From positions 1 to 33,761 of the forward strand of contig JAFLUK010000003.1 of the NCBI GenBank assembly GCA_022508865.1: a stretch of DNA of 33,761 bases, in the 5' to 3' direction. Positions 14,813-22,572 of the stretch are shown here, one piece after another. This stretch comes from Oscillospiraceae bacterium (GTDB lineage Bacteria > Bacillota > Clostridia > Oscillospirales > Acutalibacteraceae). Made by a program: the position numbers and the translations under genes. Every line of letters begins with the position of its first letter. Within the stretch, counting starts at the first letter, position 1. The notes below the pieces were generated by a model. The model searched no databases. It had not been told where the DNA came from and worked only from the letters and a program-made list of their open reading frames with translations.

Positions 14813-15505
14813 ATGAATTATTCACATGAAGTAATGAATATGTGTACTGTAACAAAAGGACCAAAGCACGGCCCTGCACCTATCCCCGAAGAGGGCAAAT
14901 GGGTAAAAGCATATGAAATTAAAGACATTTCCGGTTTTTCACACGGTATTGGCTGGTGTGCTCCACAGCAGGGTGCCTGCAAAATTTCTCTTAATGTAAA
15001 AGAAGGTATTGTTGAAGAAGCTCTTGTTGAGACAATCGGCTGCTCCGGTATGACACACTCTGCTGCTATGGCTGCTGAAATTCTTCCCGGAAAAACTCTT
15101 CTTGAATGTTTAAACACAGACCTTGTTTGTGATGCTATCAACACAGCTATGAGAAACATTTTTGAACAGCTTGTTTACGGTCGTTCACAGACAGCTTTTT
15201 CAGAGGACGGTTTGCCAATCGGCGCAGGACTTGAGGACCTTGGTAAGGGTCTCCGTTCACAGGTTGGTACAATGTACTCAACACAAAAGAAGGGTGTTCG
15301 TTTTATGGAAATGGCAGAAGGCTATGTTCTTAAAACAGCTCTTGACGAGAATGATGAAGTTATCGGCTACCAGTTTGTAAAGCTGGGCAAAATGCTTGAG
15401 GATATCCGCCATGGTGTTTCACCTGATGAAGCATATAAGAACAACATCGGTCAGTACGGTCGTTTTGACGGCGCAGCAAAGTACATTGACCCAAGAGAAG
15501 AATAA
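14813..15505 (+). CDS. Iron-sulfur cluster assembly scaffold protein (NifU/IscU-like N domain)
   Basis: 230 residues, longer than IscU (about 130). The IscU/NifU-N-like core lies at about residues 45-125. Cys49, Cys56, Cys77 in 'TIGCSGMTHSAAMAAEIL', Cys99 and Cys106 are the candidate cluster ligands; the family uses three conserved Cys. The C-terminal half (about 130-230) is specific to the subgroup found in Clostridia. An AAAGGAG site precedes the ATG. The GGGtGRT gene follows by 21 bases, an association I know from other anaerobic Firmicutes, so the pair probably acts together. The exact client is unknown. Confidence 0.85.
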   Translation: MNYSHEVMNMCTVTKGPKHGPAPIPEEGKWVKAYEIKDISGFSHGIGWCAPQQGACKISLNVKEGIVEEALVETIGCSGMTHSAAMAAEILPGKTLLECLNTDLVCDAINTAMRNIFEQLVYGRSQTAFSEDGLPIGAGLEDLGKGLRSQVGTMYSTQKKGVRFMEMAEGYVLKTALDENDEVIGYQFVKLGKMLEDIRHGVSPDEAYKNNIGQYGRFDGAAKYIDPREE

Positions 15506-15526
15506 TCAGTAAGGAGGAATCTTATA

Positions 15527-16531
15527 ATGGCTGTTACATTTGAAAGTAAAGAAAGAAGAATGCCAAAGATTGAGAAGTGCCTTGCTGAATATGGTATTGC
15601 ATCTCTCGAAGAGGCAAGACAGATTTGTCTGGACAAAGGCTTTGACCCTGATGAAATCGTAAAGGGTGTTCAGCCTATCGCATTTGAAAACGCCAGCTGG
15701 GCTTATACTCTCGGTTGTGCTATTGGTATCAAAAAGGGTGTTACATCTGCTGCTGAAGCTGCAGAGTGCATCGGTGTAGGTCTTGAGGCCTTCACAATCC
15801 CCGGCTCTGTTGCAGAGCAGAGAAACGTTGGTCTTGGTCACGGTAACCTTGGCGCAATGCTTCTCAGAGATGAAACAAAGTGCTTTGCATTCCTTGCAGG
15901 TCACGAATCTTTTGCTGCTGCAGAGGGTGCTATCGGTATTGCAAGAAACGCTAACAAGGCAAGAAAGGAACCACTCCGAGTTATTCTTAACGGTCTTGGT
16001 AAGGATGCTGCTTACATCATCTCAAGAATCAACGGCTTTACATATGTAGAAACTGACTTTGACTTCTTCACAAGCGAACTTAAGATTGTTCGTGAAGTTA
16101 AATTTTCTGACGGTGAAAGAGCTGCTGTTCGCTGCTATGGTGCAAACGACGTTCGTGAGGGCGTTGCAATTATGCAGAAAGAAAATGTTGGTGTTTCTAT
16201 CACAGGTAACTCAACTAACCCGACACGTTTCCAACACCTTGTTGCAGGTACATACAAGAAGTGGGCTATTGAAAATGGCGTTCAGTACTTCTCTGTTGCT
16301 TCCGGTGGCGGTACAGGTCGTACACTTCACCCGGATAATATGGCTGCAGGTCCTGCTTCCTATGGTCTTACAGACTCTATGGGCAGAATGCACGGCGATG
16401 CACAGTTTGCAGGTTCTTCTTCTGTTCCTGCTCACGTTGAAATGATGGGTCTTATCGGTATGGGTAACAACCCAATGGTAGGCGCAACAGTTGCTTGTGC
16501 AGTTGCAGTTTATGAGAGCATTAATAAGTAA
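15527..16531 (+). CDS. GGGtGRT protein
   Basis: 334 residues, soluble. The eponymous motif GGGTGRT is at residues 260-266, followed by 'LHPDNMAAGPASYGLTDSMG' and a Gly/Met-rich C-terminus (MMGLIGMGNNPMVGAT). Several Gly-rich loops ('VGLGHGNLGAM', 'LNGLGKDAAY') suggest phosphate or nucleotide binding. The biochemical function of the family is not known to me. Strict pairing with the upstream Fe-S scaffold gene (21-base gap, same promoter, shared terminator) points to a role in Fe-S or redox metabolism. An AGGAGGAA site eight bases before the ATG is near ideal. The protein appears complete. Confidence 0.88.
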   Translation: MAVTFESKERRMPKIEKCLAEYGIASLEEARQICLDKGFDPDEIVKGVQPIAFENASWAYTLGCAIGIKKGVTSAAEAAECIGVGLEAFTIPGSVAEQRNVGLGHGNLGAMLLRDETKCFAFLAGHESFAAAEGAIGIARNANKARKEPLRVILNGLGKDAAYIISRINGFTYVETDFDFFTSELKIVREVKFSDGERAAVRCYGANDVREGVAIMQKENVGVSITGNSTNPTRFQHLVAGTYKKWAIENGVQYFSVASGGGTGRTLHPDNMAAGPASYGLTDSMGRMHGDAQFAGSSSVPAHVEMMGLIGMGNNPMVGATVACAVAVYESINK

Positions 16532-16556
16532 TTCATTACTTTAAATTTGCAGAACC

Positions 16557-16586
16557 AAGGGCTTTCGAAAAACGAAAGCCCTTTTT
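16557..16586 (+). terminator. Terminator of the Fe-S scaffold/GGGtGRT operon
   Basis: Perfect 11-bp stem AAGGGCTTTCG (16557-16567) / CGAAAGCCCTT (16573-16583), 5-base A loop, then a T run. Confidence 0.9.
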
Positions 16587-16625
16587 CATCGTGTGGAAAG
16601 TCCTTTTTTCTTTTGGAAATACTAC

Positions 16626-16655
16626 TTGAAATATCCTGTAAAATAAGAGTATAAT
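16626..16655 (+). promoter_or_regulatory. Promoter of the small membrane protein gene
   Basis: TTGAAA (16626-16631), 18-base spacer, TATAAT (16650-16655), 19 bases before the ATG; the leader is very short but includes AGGTGGTGAT as ribosome site. Confidence 0.55.
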
Positions 16656-16674
16656 AAACACAGGTGGTGATGCT

Positions 16675-16911
16675 ATGGGCGGAAAGACTATAATAAAAAG
16701 AATTTTCATTATATGTTGTATTCTTCTGCTTTCTTTTGGTATGTTTATTGGTGGAATGATGTTGACAGAAAGGTATAAAACCACCATTGTAACCACCTAT
16801 AACAAATATTATGACAAATATCATAATCAGGCAGAGGGATATTTAAAACAAATTAATGACGAAATACACCGCAACATAGAGCTTGCCTCACAAAATACTA
16901 ACAAAAAGTAA
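16675..16911 (+). CDS. Small membrane-anchored protein (78 aa), uncharacterised
   Basis: Residues about 8-29 form one hydrophobic helix (IIKRIFIICCILLLSFGMFI) after a short basic start, giving an N-in orientation. The remaining roughly 48 residues are hydrophilic, Tyr/Lys/Asn-rich and probably helical ('YNKYYDKYHNQAEGYLKQIND'). The length and layout are like small membrane proteins with an outside tail, but no family is recognised. Its own promoter, a good ribosome site and a following bidirectional terminator support a real gene. Confidence 0.7.
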   Translation: MGGKTIIKRIFIICCILLLSFGMFIGGMMLTERYKTTIVTTYNKYYDKYHNQAEGYLKQINDEIHRNIELASQNTNKK

Positions 16912-16950
16912 AAGCCATTGACTTTGCATCTTGCAAATCAATGGCTTTTG
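16911..16950. terminator. Bidirectional terminator between convergent genes
   Basis: AAAGCCATTGA (16911-16921), a bulged C, TTTGCA (16923-16928), 3-base loop, TGCAAA (16932-16937), TCAATGGCTTT (16938-16948), with T tails on both strands. It serves the small membrane protein and the DUF4340 gene. Confidence 0.85.
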
Positions 16951-16966
16951 TAATTATTATATGTTG

Positions 16967-18544
16967 TTATACGTTGTCATCTGCCGGTGAGGATTTTGTT
17001 GCCGAGGTGAAAAGTCTTTGCAAATCAACTACAGCGTTTTTGTAAACATAGGAAATTTGCTTGCCGTTTACTGTGATGTAATACTTCTGATTTCCCATAT
17101 CGTAGAACTTCATTTCGTCCTGACTTCTGTCTGAATTGTAGGTATAGCGGATAGTCATTTTCGGACTGCCGCTGATTGCTTCATTTGTAAATCCGTGACG
17201 TAAAAAGTTTTCGCCGTGGGTAAAGTCAAAGGCTGTCTGGAAAGCACCCCTGCTGATTTCTTTGCCGTTGTACTTAACTGTTGTTACAGTGGCTGATTGG
17301 TCATTGTCACTCTTTTGTGTAGCAAGAGTAAAGGTGTAGCTTTTGCTTCCAAAGTTAACCTCGGTCTTGCTGAGGCTGGACATCTGATTATCAACAAAAT
17401 ATTTAGTACGCAAATCATTCAGTGTGTGTTGTGTCCACTTGATAGAGTCGGAAAGAATTCTATAAACAACCTTACCGCCGCTCTTCATCAAATAGCAGTA
17501 GCCCTTTTTGTCAGGCTTGCTTGCCTTAAGACTAACTGTTGTGTCGGGATATTCTGCATACAGCTCTGCAAAAGGAGTTTTAAGACCGTATTTATTAAGC
17601 TGTGCTTCTCCGGGATTTACATACACAACGGAGTTTGCCTGTATTCCTCTGATTCCTGCCTCAACCTCGCTACAGCCTGAATCGCTGCCATAGTAGCTTG
17701 AAGGCTTTTTAATAAGGTAGTTTGTAGAGGCTGTTTCGTCATCACTTGGTACAAATTCTACAGTTTCCTTAAAGTTAGTACCGCTAAGGCGAACAAGTGT
17801 TGGAGAAGCATTGTCGCCGCTGTCGGCAGACTTTGTCACCACAAGGCTCATAAGGTCGTTAATGCCATAGAGGAAGGTGTCAACCGCATCGGACTCTACA
17901 AGGTAAATATAGTCCTTTGTGCCGAATTTTACATAAACCCCTGCGTCAGTAGGGGCGTCGCCTCCCACAATAATTTTTGCAGATGTTTTATCTGTGTATG
18001 TAATCTTAACTGTTGCTCTTGGTGAGTCAAAGCCAAAGTCTTTATCCTGTGTTCCGTCAGTGGAAACAATTTTTATAAAGGAAAGAGAAGCTGCATCGTT
18101 TGCAATAGCATCAGGTGTGCCATCTGCAATTGCATACTTTTCATAGCCTACAAGGGTGTACTCTGTAGCCTGTGTTTCCTCTTTTTCCTCTCCGTTTTCG
18201 TCAGTTGTTTTTTTAACAGGTGTATAGCTTTTTATTTTGTACTTGCTCTTTGTGTTTTCCACTTCAATTGTTTTTATGTTTCTTGGAATATATGACAGCA
18301 GATCGCCTGTGCCGTTTTCTGAAACTTCGCCGTCAGCGTTAACTTCAGGCTCGGCCTGATGAAGATTGTCCTTGTCAACAGTGGCATCAAATTTTGCAGT
18401 TTTTGTAGGGTCTACTGCTGTTGTGTCATCCTGACTGTCGGGCAAATTCAGCACTACAACAAGTGCAGCTGCAATAAGAGCCACAACCAAAACAGGAACA
18501 AGTATTTTTAAAAGTTTATTTTTACTTTTTTTCTTAACAGCCAT
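16967..18544 (-). CDS. DUF4340 protein, last gene of a Gld-like ABC operon
   Basis: 525 residues. After a basic start, one membrane helix (about 13-33, LLKILVPVLVVALIAAALVV) is followed by a long extracytoplasmic region of beta-rich DUF4340 repeats. The recognisable elements are 'GFDSPRATVKITYTDKTSAKIIVGG' (read in parts), 'GVYVKFGTKDYIYLVESD' and, near the end, 'YYITVNGKQISYVYK'. The family is almost always encoded next to GldG-type ABC components and is thought to work with them at the cell surface. Its start codon overlaps the upstream stop by one base (TAATG), indicating translational coupling. The exported or handled substrate is unknown. Confidence 0.87.
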   Translation of the reverse strand: MAVKKKSKNKLLKILVPVLVVALIAAALVVVLNLPDSQDDTTAVDPTKTAKFDATVDKDNLHQAEPEVNADGEVSENGTGDLLSYIPRNIKTIEVENTKSKYKIKSYTPVKKTTDENGEEKEETQATEYTLVGYEKYAIADGTPDAIANDAASLSFIKIVSTDGTQDKDFGFDSPRATVKITYTDKTSAKIIVGGDAPTDAGVYVKFGTKDYIYLVESDAVDTFLYGINDLMSLVVTKSADSGDNASPTLVRLSGTNFKETVEFVPSDDETASTNYLIKKPSSYYGSDSGCSEVEAGIRGIQANSVVYVNPGEAQLNKYGLKTPFAELYAEYPDTTVSLKASKPDKKGYCYLMKSGGKVVYRILSDSIKWTQHTLNDLRTKYFVDNQMSSLSKTEVNFGSKSYTFTLATQKSDNDQSATVTTVKYNGKEISRGAFQTAFDFTHGENFLRHGFTNEAISGSPKMTIRYTYNSDRSQDEMKFYDMGNQKYYITVNGKQISYVYKNAVVDLQRLFTSATKSSPADDNV

Positions 18545-20166
18545 TATTTTTTCCTCCTGATTGCCCAGATTACAATGCCCAGAACAAGCACACCGATAGG
18601 TACTATACCAAGGAAGATTACAGATGGTATTGTGGCGTCTGTGGCAGCTTCAAGTCCTAAATCTGTACTGGAAGCGGTAGCGCTTGTAATTGTAATTGTT
18701 TCTCCCTCGTTTTCTGTGAGAACATTGCAAAGATTAACAAAATAGTTTGCGTTGTTGTACTGTGTGTAGCCGTTGAGGAAAGTGTCGGATATGGCGTAGT
18801 AGGAGCCGATTACAACAACATTCTTGTTAATTCCTTCTGATACTTCGGAACGATTAATTGCAACACCGCAAAGTGGTTTTCCGCCGCCGTCCTGAACTTC
18901 CTCTTCAGATTGAGCAGTAAGTGGAATAATGTCTGCCTTATCTGATGAATCAAGAAGTGTTAGTGCTGTTGAGTTATCTGTAAAGCTGATTGGCTTAACA
19001 TCACCCATAACCACCTTTGTGGATATATCTATGCCGGTTGTAAAGGTATCGTTGCTGTAGTCAAAAATAGAAATTGTGTGCTGATTAGGATACATTGATG
19101 TAAGATAGCTGTTGTCCTGCTCATATATCCAATTGTCAGTTATTTTCATACCCTGTTCTTCAAGGAATGCATCAAGGTTAGGGGTGCCGTTTTCAACAAG
19201 ATAGGGGCTTGGAACATAAACAAAGGTTTTGCTCTTTTTCTTGGCTGTACCAAGGAAGTTGTTTACCTTTTCCAGAGATTCTTCCGAAATATCCTTGGAA
19301 GGTCCGATAAAGAACACAATGTCTGTATCCTTGGGAATATCCTTATTGGAGTCCAAATCTACGTCAGAAACGCTGTAAGCCTGATTTTTAAGAAGGGTCT
19401 TAAGCCCTGAATATATGCTCTGTCCGCTCTGGCTGTCTTTTTCCGCAGTTATACCGGAAGATGTTACAAAGCAGGCATTAACAGGATTTGTTTGTGTCAG
19501 GGCAAGTAAAGCAGTGCACACAGCCTGTTCAACATTGCTCTTTGTAATGTTTGTTGTGTAGGTATCCTGATCTATTTGAAAGGCAAACAAATCCTCCATA
19601 GACAAGCCCTTGTAGTTATTGTCTCCTGCATCAACAATACAAACAGCACCTGCCTCCGAAAAGTTCAGGTCACTGTATCTTGTTGTAAAGGACGGGTCTG
19701 AAGAAACATCCTTGTACTTAAAGGTTATGTGACTGTTCAGTGCCGCAATTTCCTTGAAAAAGCGGTTTGCCTGGGTAAAGTACGCAACATCGAAATAGTC
19801 GTCATATGATGTAAAGGTATTCTCCTCCAAAAGGAGATAAATAGTAATATCCTTGTCTACATTTTTGCACAGTTTTTCTGTATCCTCCTGAAGCTGATAC
19901 ATATTGCTGCTTGTAATATCAAAGGCAAGGGAGGGGAATTTGCTTTCCAGAACGGAAGCAATAATGTTGACTGCTATTACACAGGCAAGAAAAACTGCTA
20001 CTACTGCGGCAAACAGCCAGCCTCTTGCAAATTTTCTTGAATGTAAAATATCTTTAATTTTTGAATTTTTGTTTTCTTTTTCTGTAGCGATTTCCTTTGC
20101 TGAATTTTCAGCATTATCATTTTCAATTTCTGAAGCAAGGAATTCTTCAATATTTTTCTTTGACAT
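18544..20166 (-). CDS. GldG-family ABC transporter auxiliary protein
   Basis: 540 residues. A cytoplasmic N-terminus of about 45 acidic/Lys-rich residues precedes a membrane helix (about 50-72). A large external domain matches the ABC_transp_aux/GldG type, with 'ADIIPLTAQSEEEV' and 'TDIVFFIGPSKDISEESL', and a C-terminal membrane helix (about 512-534) ends in RRKK. In gliding Bacteroidetes GldG works with GldF and GldA; in Firmicutes homologues occur in non-gliding cells with an unknown cargo. It is flanked by the permease (12 bases upstream) and DUF4340 (one-base overlap). Confidence 0.87.
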   Translation of the reverse strand: MSKKNIEEFLASEIENDNAENSAKEIATEKENKNSKIKDILHSRKFARGWLFAAVVAVFLACVIAVNIIASVLESKFPSLAFDITSSNMYQLQEDTEKLCKNVDKDITIYLLLEENTFTSYDDYFDVAYFTQANRFFKEIAALNSHITFKYKDVSSDPSFTTRYSDLNFSEAGAVCIVDAGDNNYKGLSMEDLFAFQIDQDTYTTNITKSNVEQAVCTALLALTQTNPVNACFVTSSGITAEKDSQSGQSIYSGLKTLLKNQAYSVSDVDLDSNKDIPKDTDIVFFIGPSKDISEESLEKVNNFLGTAKKKSKTFVYVPSPYLVENGTPNLDAFLEEQGMKITDNWIYEQDNSYLTSMYPNQHTISIFDYSNDTFTTGIDISTKVVMGDVKPISFTDNSTALTLLDSSDKADIIPLTAQSEEEVQDGGGKPLCGVAINRSEVSEGINKNVVVIGSYYAISDTFLNGYTQYNNANYFVNLCNVLTENEGETITITSATASSTDLGLEAATDATIPSVIFLGIVPIGVLVLGIVIWAIRRKK

Positions 20167-20178
20167 AATCTTACCTCC

Positions 20179-20889
20179 TTAACTCCAGCGTCTTTTTTCA
20201 AGTACTCTCAATGTAAGGAAAATAAACAGTACAATTACAGAAAGGAAGAATACTGTATCTGCCACGCTGAGGATACCTGTTGTAAAGTTTGTATAGTGAC
20301 GGACAAAGGAAATGCTTGCAATTGCAGTGCTCAACCATTCTACAGAAACCAGGTTTGCAATGGAATCAATGAAGAAGATGGCAAGACCTGCACACATTCC
20401 GATGATTGCAGAGATTATCATACTCTCTGTAAGAGAAGAAATAAACACGTTAAGTGCAATCATTGCAGAGCCAAGAAGAATTGTACCCAAAAGATTACCC
20501 AGGAAAACCGACCAGTCAGGTGTGCCGCTGGGATAGGTGCAAAGTGTCAGTGCGAAAAGTATGTATATAGCCATACAGCAAAGGAACATTACCGTTGAGC
20601 CCAAAAATTTGCCCATTACAATCTCGCCAAGTCCCAGTGGAGAGGTAAGGAGAGCCTGGTCTGTCTTTTGCTTTTTTTCTTCTGAAAAGCTTTTCATTGT
20701 AATAATAGGAATAACAAGAACTGTAATCATAAACATATTGGAAAACAGTGTTGCCATATCCTTGCTGCTTCTCATAAGGCAGTAGTAGTAGAAAAACAGT
20801 CCTGCAAAGAAGTAGTAAACTGCAAGGACTACATAGCCGACTGCCGAGGTAAAGAATGAACCCAGTTCTTTTTTCAGTATTGCTGTCAT
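20179..20889 (-). CDS. ABC transporter permease (GldF/ABC-2 type)
   Basis: 236 residues with six predicted membrane segments of the ABC-2 permease type. Features are 'MTAILKKELGSFFTSAVGYVVLAVYYFFAG' (read in parts) at the N-terminus and 'IITMKSFSEEKKQKTDQALLTSPLG', the amphipathic coupling segment typical of GldF/NosY-like permeases. It probably forms a dimer driven by the ATPase encoded immediately upstream; its start overlaps the ATPase stop by one base (TAATG). Confidence 0.9.
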   Translation of the reverse strand: MTAILKKELGSFFTSAVGYVVLAVYYFFAGLFFYYYCLMRSSKDMATLFSNMFMITVLVIPIITMKSFSEEKKQKTDQALLTSPLGLGEIVMGKFLGSTVMFLCCMAIYILFALTLCTYPSGTPDWSVFLGNLLGTILLGSAMIALNVFISSLTESMIISAIIGMCAGLAIFFIDSIANLVSVEWLSTAIASISFVRHYTNFTTGILSVADTVFFLSVIVLFIFLTLRVLEKRRWS

Positions 20890-21842
20890 TATTTTTTACC
20901 TCCCTTTATAGCCTTGCCTGATGTAAGTCGTAAGTATGCTTCTTCAAGGCTCATACCGCCCTCATTCATACCGAGAATAGGCATATTATTTTTAGCCATA
21001 GCATTAAACACGTCTTTTCTGATGTCGTTCTCAATTTTGTGTTCAATGTTGTAAATAAATGTATTGTTGTTTGTCTGTCTGTCAACAGAAATTTTTCTTA
21101 TTCCTGTTACGGTTTTCAGTGCAGAGGTAACTGCCGATACAGTACCCTCGGCTTCCAGAGTAAGGATGCCCTTGCCTGAAATTGCAGAGGAAAGCTCATT
21201 TGTCTTTGTGTCGGCGGCAACCTCACCGTTGCAGATAACAACAATTCGGTCACAGATTGCAGAAACCTCGGAAAGTATATGGGAAGAAAAGATGATTGTG
21301 TGCTTCTTGCCAAGTCCTTTGATAAGTGTTCTGAATTCCTTAATCTGTGAGGGGTCAAGACCAACTGTAGGTTCGTCAAGAATAAGTACAGGGGGATTTC
21401 CCAGAAGTGCCTGTGCCAGACCTACCCTTTGCTTGTAGCCCTTTGACAAATTGCGAATAATTCTGTTTTGGTGGTCGCCCAGCTTTGTGATTGTAAGCAC
21501 CTCGTCAATATGTTCCTTTTTGGGCAGTTTAACCTTTTTGATAGAGAACATAAATTCAAGATATTTTCTTACTGTCATATCCGTATACAGCGGTGGAATT
21601 TCAGGAAGATATCCAATTTGTGATTTTGCTTCCTTCGGGTCCTTTAAAATTTCTGCATCGTTTATGGTAACTGTTCCGCTTGTAGATGAAATATAGCCTG
21701 TAATGATGTTCATTGTGGTGCTTTTGCCTGCACCGTTAGGTCCGAGAAAGCCCAAAATTTCGCCATCGTTTACAGTAAAGCTGATGTTGTTAACAGCCGC
21801 AATATCACCGTAGCGTTTAACAAGGTTTTTAACCTCAACCAT
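20889..21842 (-). CDS. ABC transporter ATP-binding protein (GldA-like)
   Basis: 317 residues. Walker A GPNGAGKST is at 34-42, signature LSKGYKQ at 132-138, Walker B LILDEP at 153-158 and the switch His at 188 in SSHILSE; all are intact, so it should hydrolyse ATP. Residues about 230-317 are a C-terminal extension, as in other ABC-2-type exporters. It is the first gene of a four-gene operon (ATPase, permease, GldG, DUF4340). A GGAGT site precedes the ATG, and an upstream promoter is visible on the minus strand. The cargo is unknown. Confidence 0.93.
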   Translation of the reverse strand: MVEVKNLVKRYGDIAAVNNISFTVNDGEILGFLGPNGAGKSTTMNIITGYISSTSGTVTINDAEILKDPKEAKSQIGYLPEIPPLYTDMTVRKYLEFMFSIKKVKLPKKEHIDEVLTITKLGDHQNRIIRNLSKGYKQRVGLAQALLGNPPVLILDEPTVGLDPSQIKEFRTLIKGLGKKHTIIFSSHILSEVSAICDRIVVICNGEVAADTKTNELSSAISGKGILTLEAEGTVSAVTSALKTVTGIRKISVDRQTNNNTFIYNIEHKIENDIRKDVFNAMAKNNMPILGMNEGGMSLEEAYLRLTSGKAIKGGKK

Positions 21843-22197
21843 TTTGTCAACTCCTTTGCGATTCGCAGTATATGCTTATTCTATTTTAACAGAATAAAAA
21901 GTTTTTACAATAACTAAAGGGTAAAAGTCATTTTTTATTCACAAAGTTTCAATTCTTCTTCACATTATCACAAAAATCATCGTGAATATTTACAAAATAC
22001 AATGAAATTTTTTATGACATATGCCAACTGAAAAAATTTGCTGTTAAAAAATTCAAAAAACCTCAAATTAATCTAAAAAACTCCCTGTTTTAACAACATA
22101 CATTATATCATAAAAATTCTTGGTATTCAATTAGTATAAAGTGCCTTTTTCAGTAAACATTATTTTATATGAATACAGAAATGAAAAGGGTGATAGT
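21843..22197. other. 355-base AT-rich divergent intergenic region
   Basis: It holds the ABC operon promoter on the left. Upstream of spoVAE I see no clear sigma-A promoter. A GTATA-like element near 22135 followed by CATTATT near 22158 is a weak, unproven match to forespore-sigma promoters. No small gene or known RNA is evident between 21911 and 22130. Confidence 0.45.
21883..21910 (-). promoter_or_regulatory. Candidate promoter of the ABC operon
   Basis: Minus-strand TTGTAA (21910-21905), 16-base spacer, TAAAAT (21888-21883), about 40 bases before the ATG. The -10 sits in the loop of an inverted repeat TTATTCT (21876-21882) / AGAATAA (21891-21897), which may be an operator. Confidence 0.45.
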
Positions 22198-22554
22198 ATG
22201 GATTATATCAAGGCGTTTGTTGTGGGAGGTCTGATTTGTGTTATCGGACAGATATTTATTGACAAAACTAACCTGACTCCTGCAAGAATATTAACCTCAC
22301 TTGTGGTAATAGGGGTTATTCTTGGGGCGGTTGGTGTGTATAAGCCCCTTGTGGATTTTGCAGGGGCAGGGGCAACAGTACCTTTAAGCGGCTTTGGATT
22401 TAATCTTTATAAGGGTGTAAAAGAGGCTATCAGTCAGGACGGCTGGCTGGGCATACTTACAGGGGGATTTACCGCCTGTAGTGCAGGAATAGCGGCGGCA
22501 ATAATTTTTGGTATGATAGCAGGTGTCTTTGGCAAGCCCAGCGACAAAAAATAA
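22198..22554 (+). CDS. spoVAE: Stage V sporulation protein AE (SpoVAE)
   Basis: 118 residues from the ATG at 22198, preceded by AGGGTG; an in-frame extension upstream has no ribosome site. The protein is hydrophobic with about three membrane segments and closely follows the SpoVAE pattern: 'AFVVGGLICVIGQIFIDKT', 'LTPARILTSLVV', 'FAGAGATVPLSGFG' and 'SAGIAAAIIFGMIAGVFGKP'. SpoVA proteins form the channel that moves dipicolinic acid into the forespore and out at germination, in the inner spore membrane. spoVAC and spoVAD, normally beside it, are absent here and must lie elsewhere or be missing. The lipase gene follows by 18 bases. It indicates a spore-forming ancestry. Confidence 0.9.
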   Translation: MDYIKAFVVGGLICVIGQIFIDKTNLTPARILTSLVVIGVILGAVGVYKPLVDFAGAGATVPLSGFGFNLYKGVKEAISQDGWLGILTGGFTACSAGIAAAIIFGMIAGVFGKPSDKK

Positions 22555-22572
22555 AATTAATTGGTGATAAAA

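Noticed and set aside
15506..15904. 132-codon minus-strand ORF opposite the GGGtGRT gene
   Set aside because: It is antisense to a well-supported family gene, Cys/Ser-rich in a composition-driven way, and lacks a promoter or ribosome site.
21858..21866. Nine-base palindrome GCGATTCGC before the ABC operon
   Set aside because: Too short; it lies in the untranslated leader with no other support.
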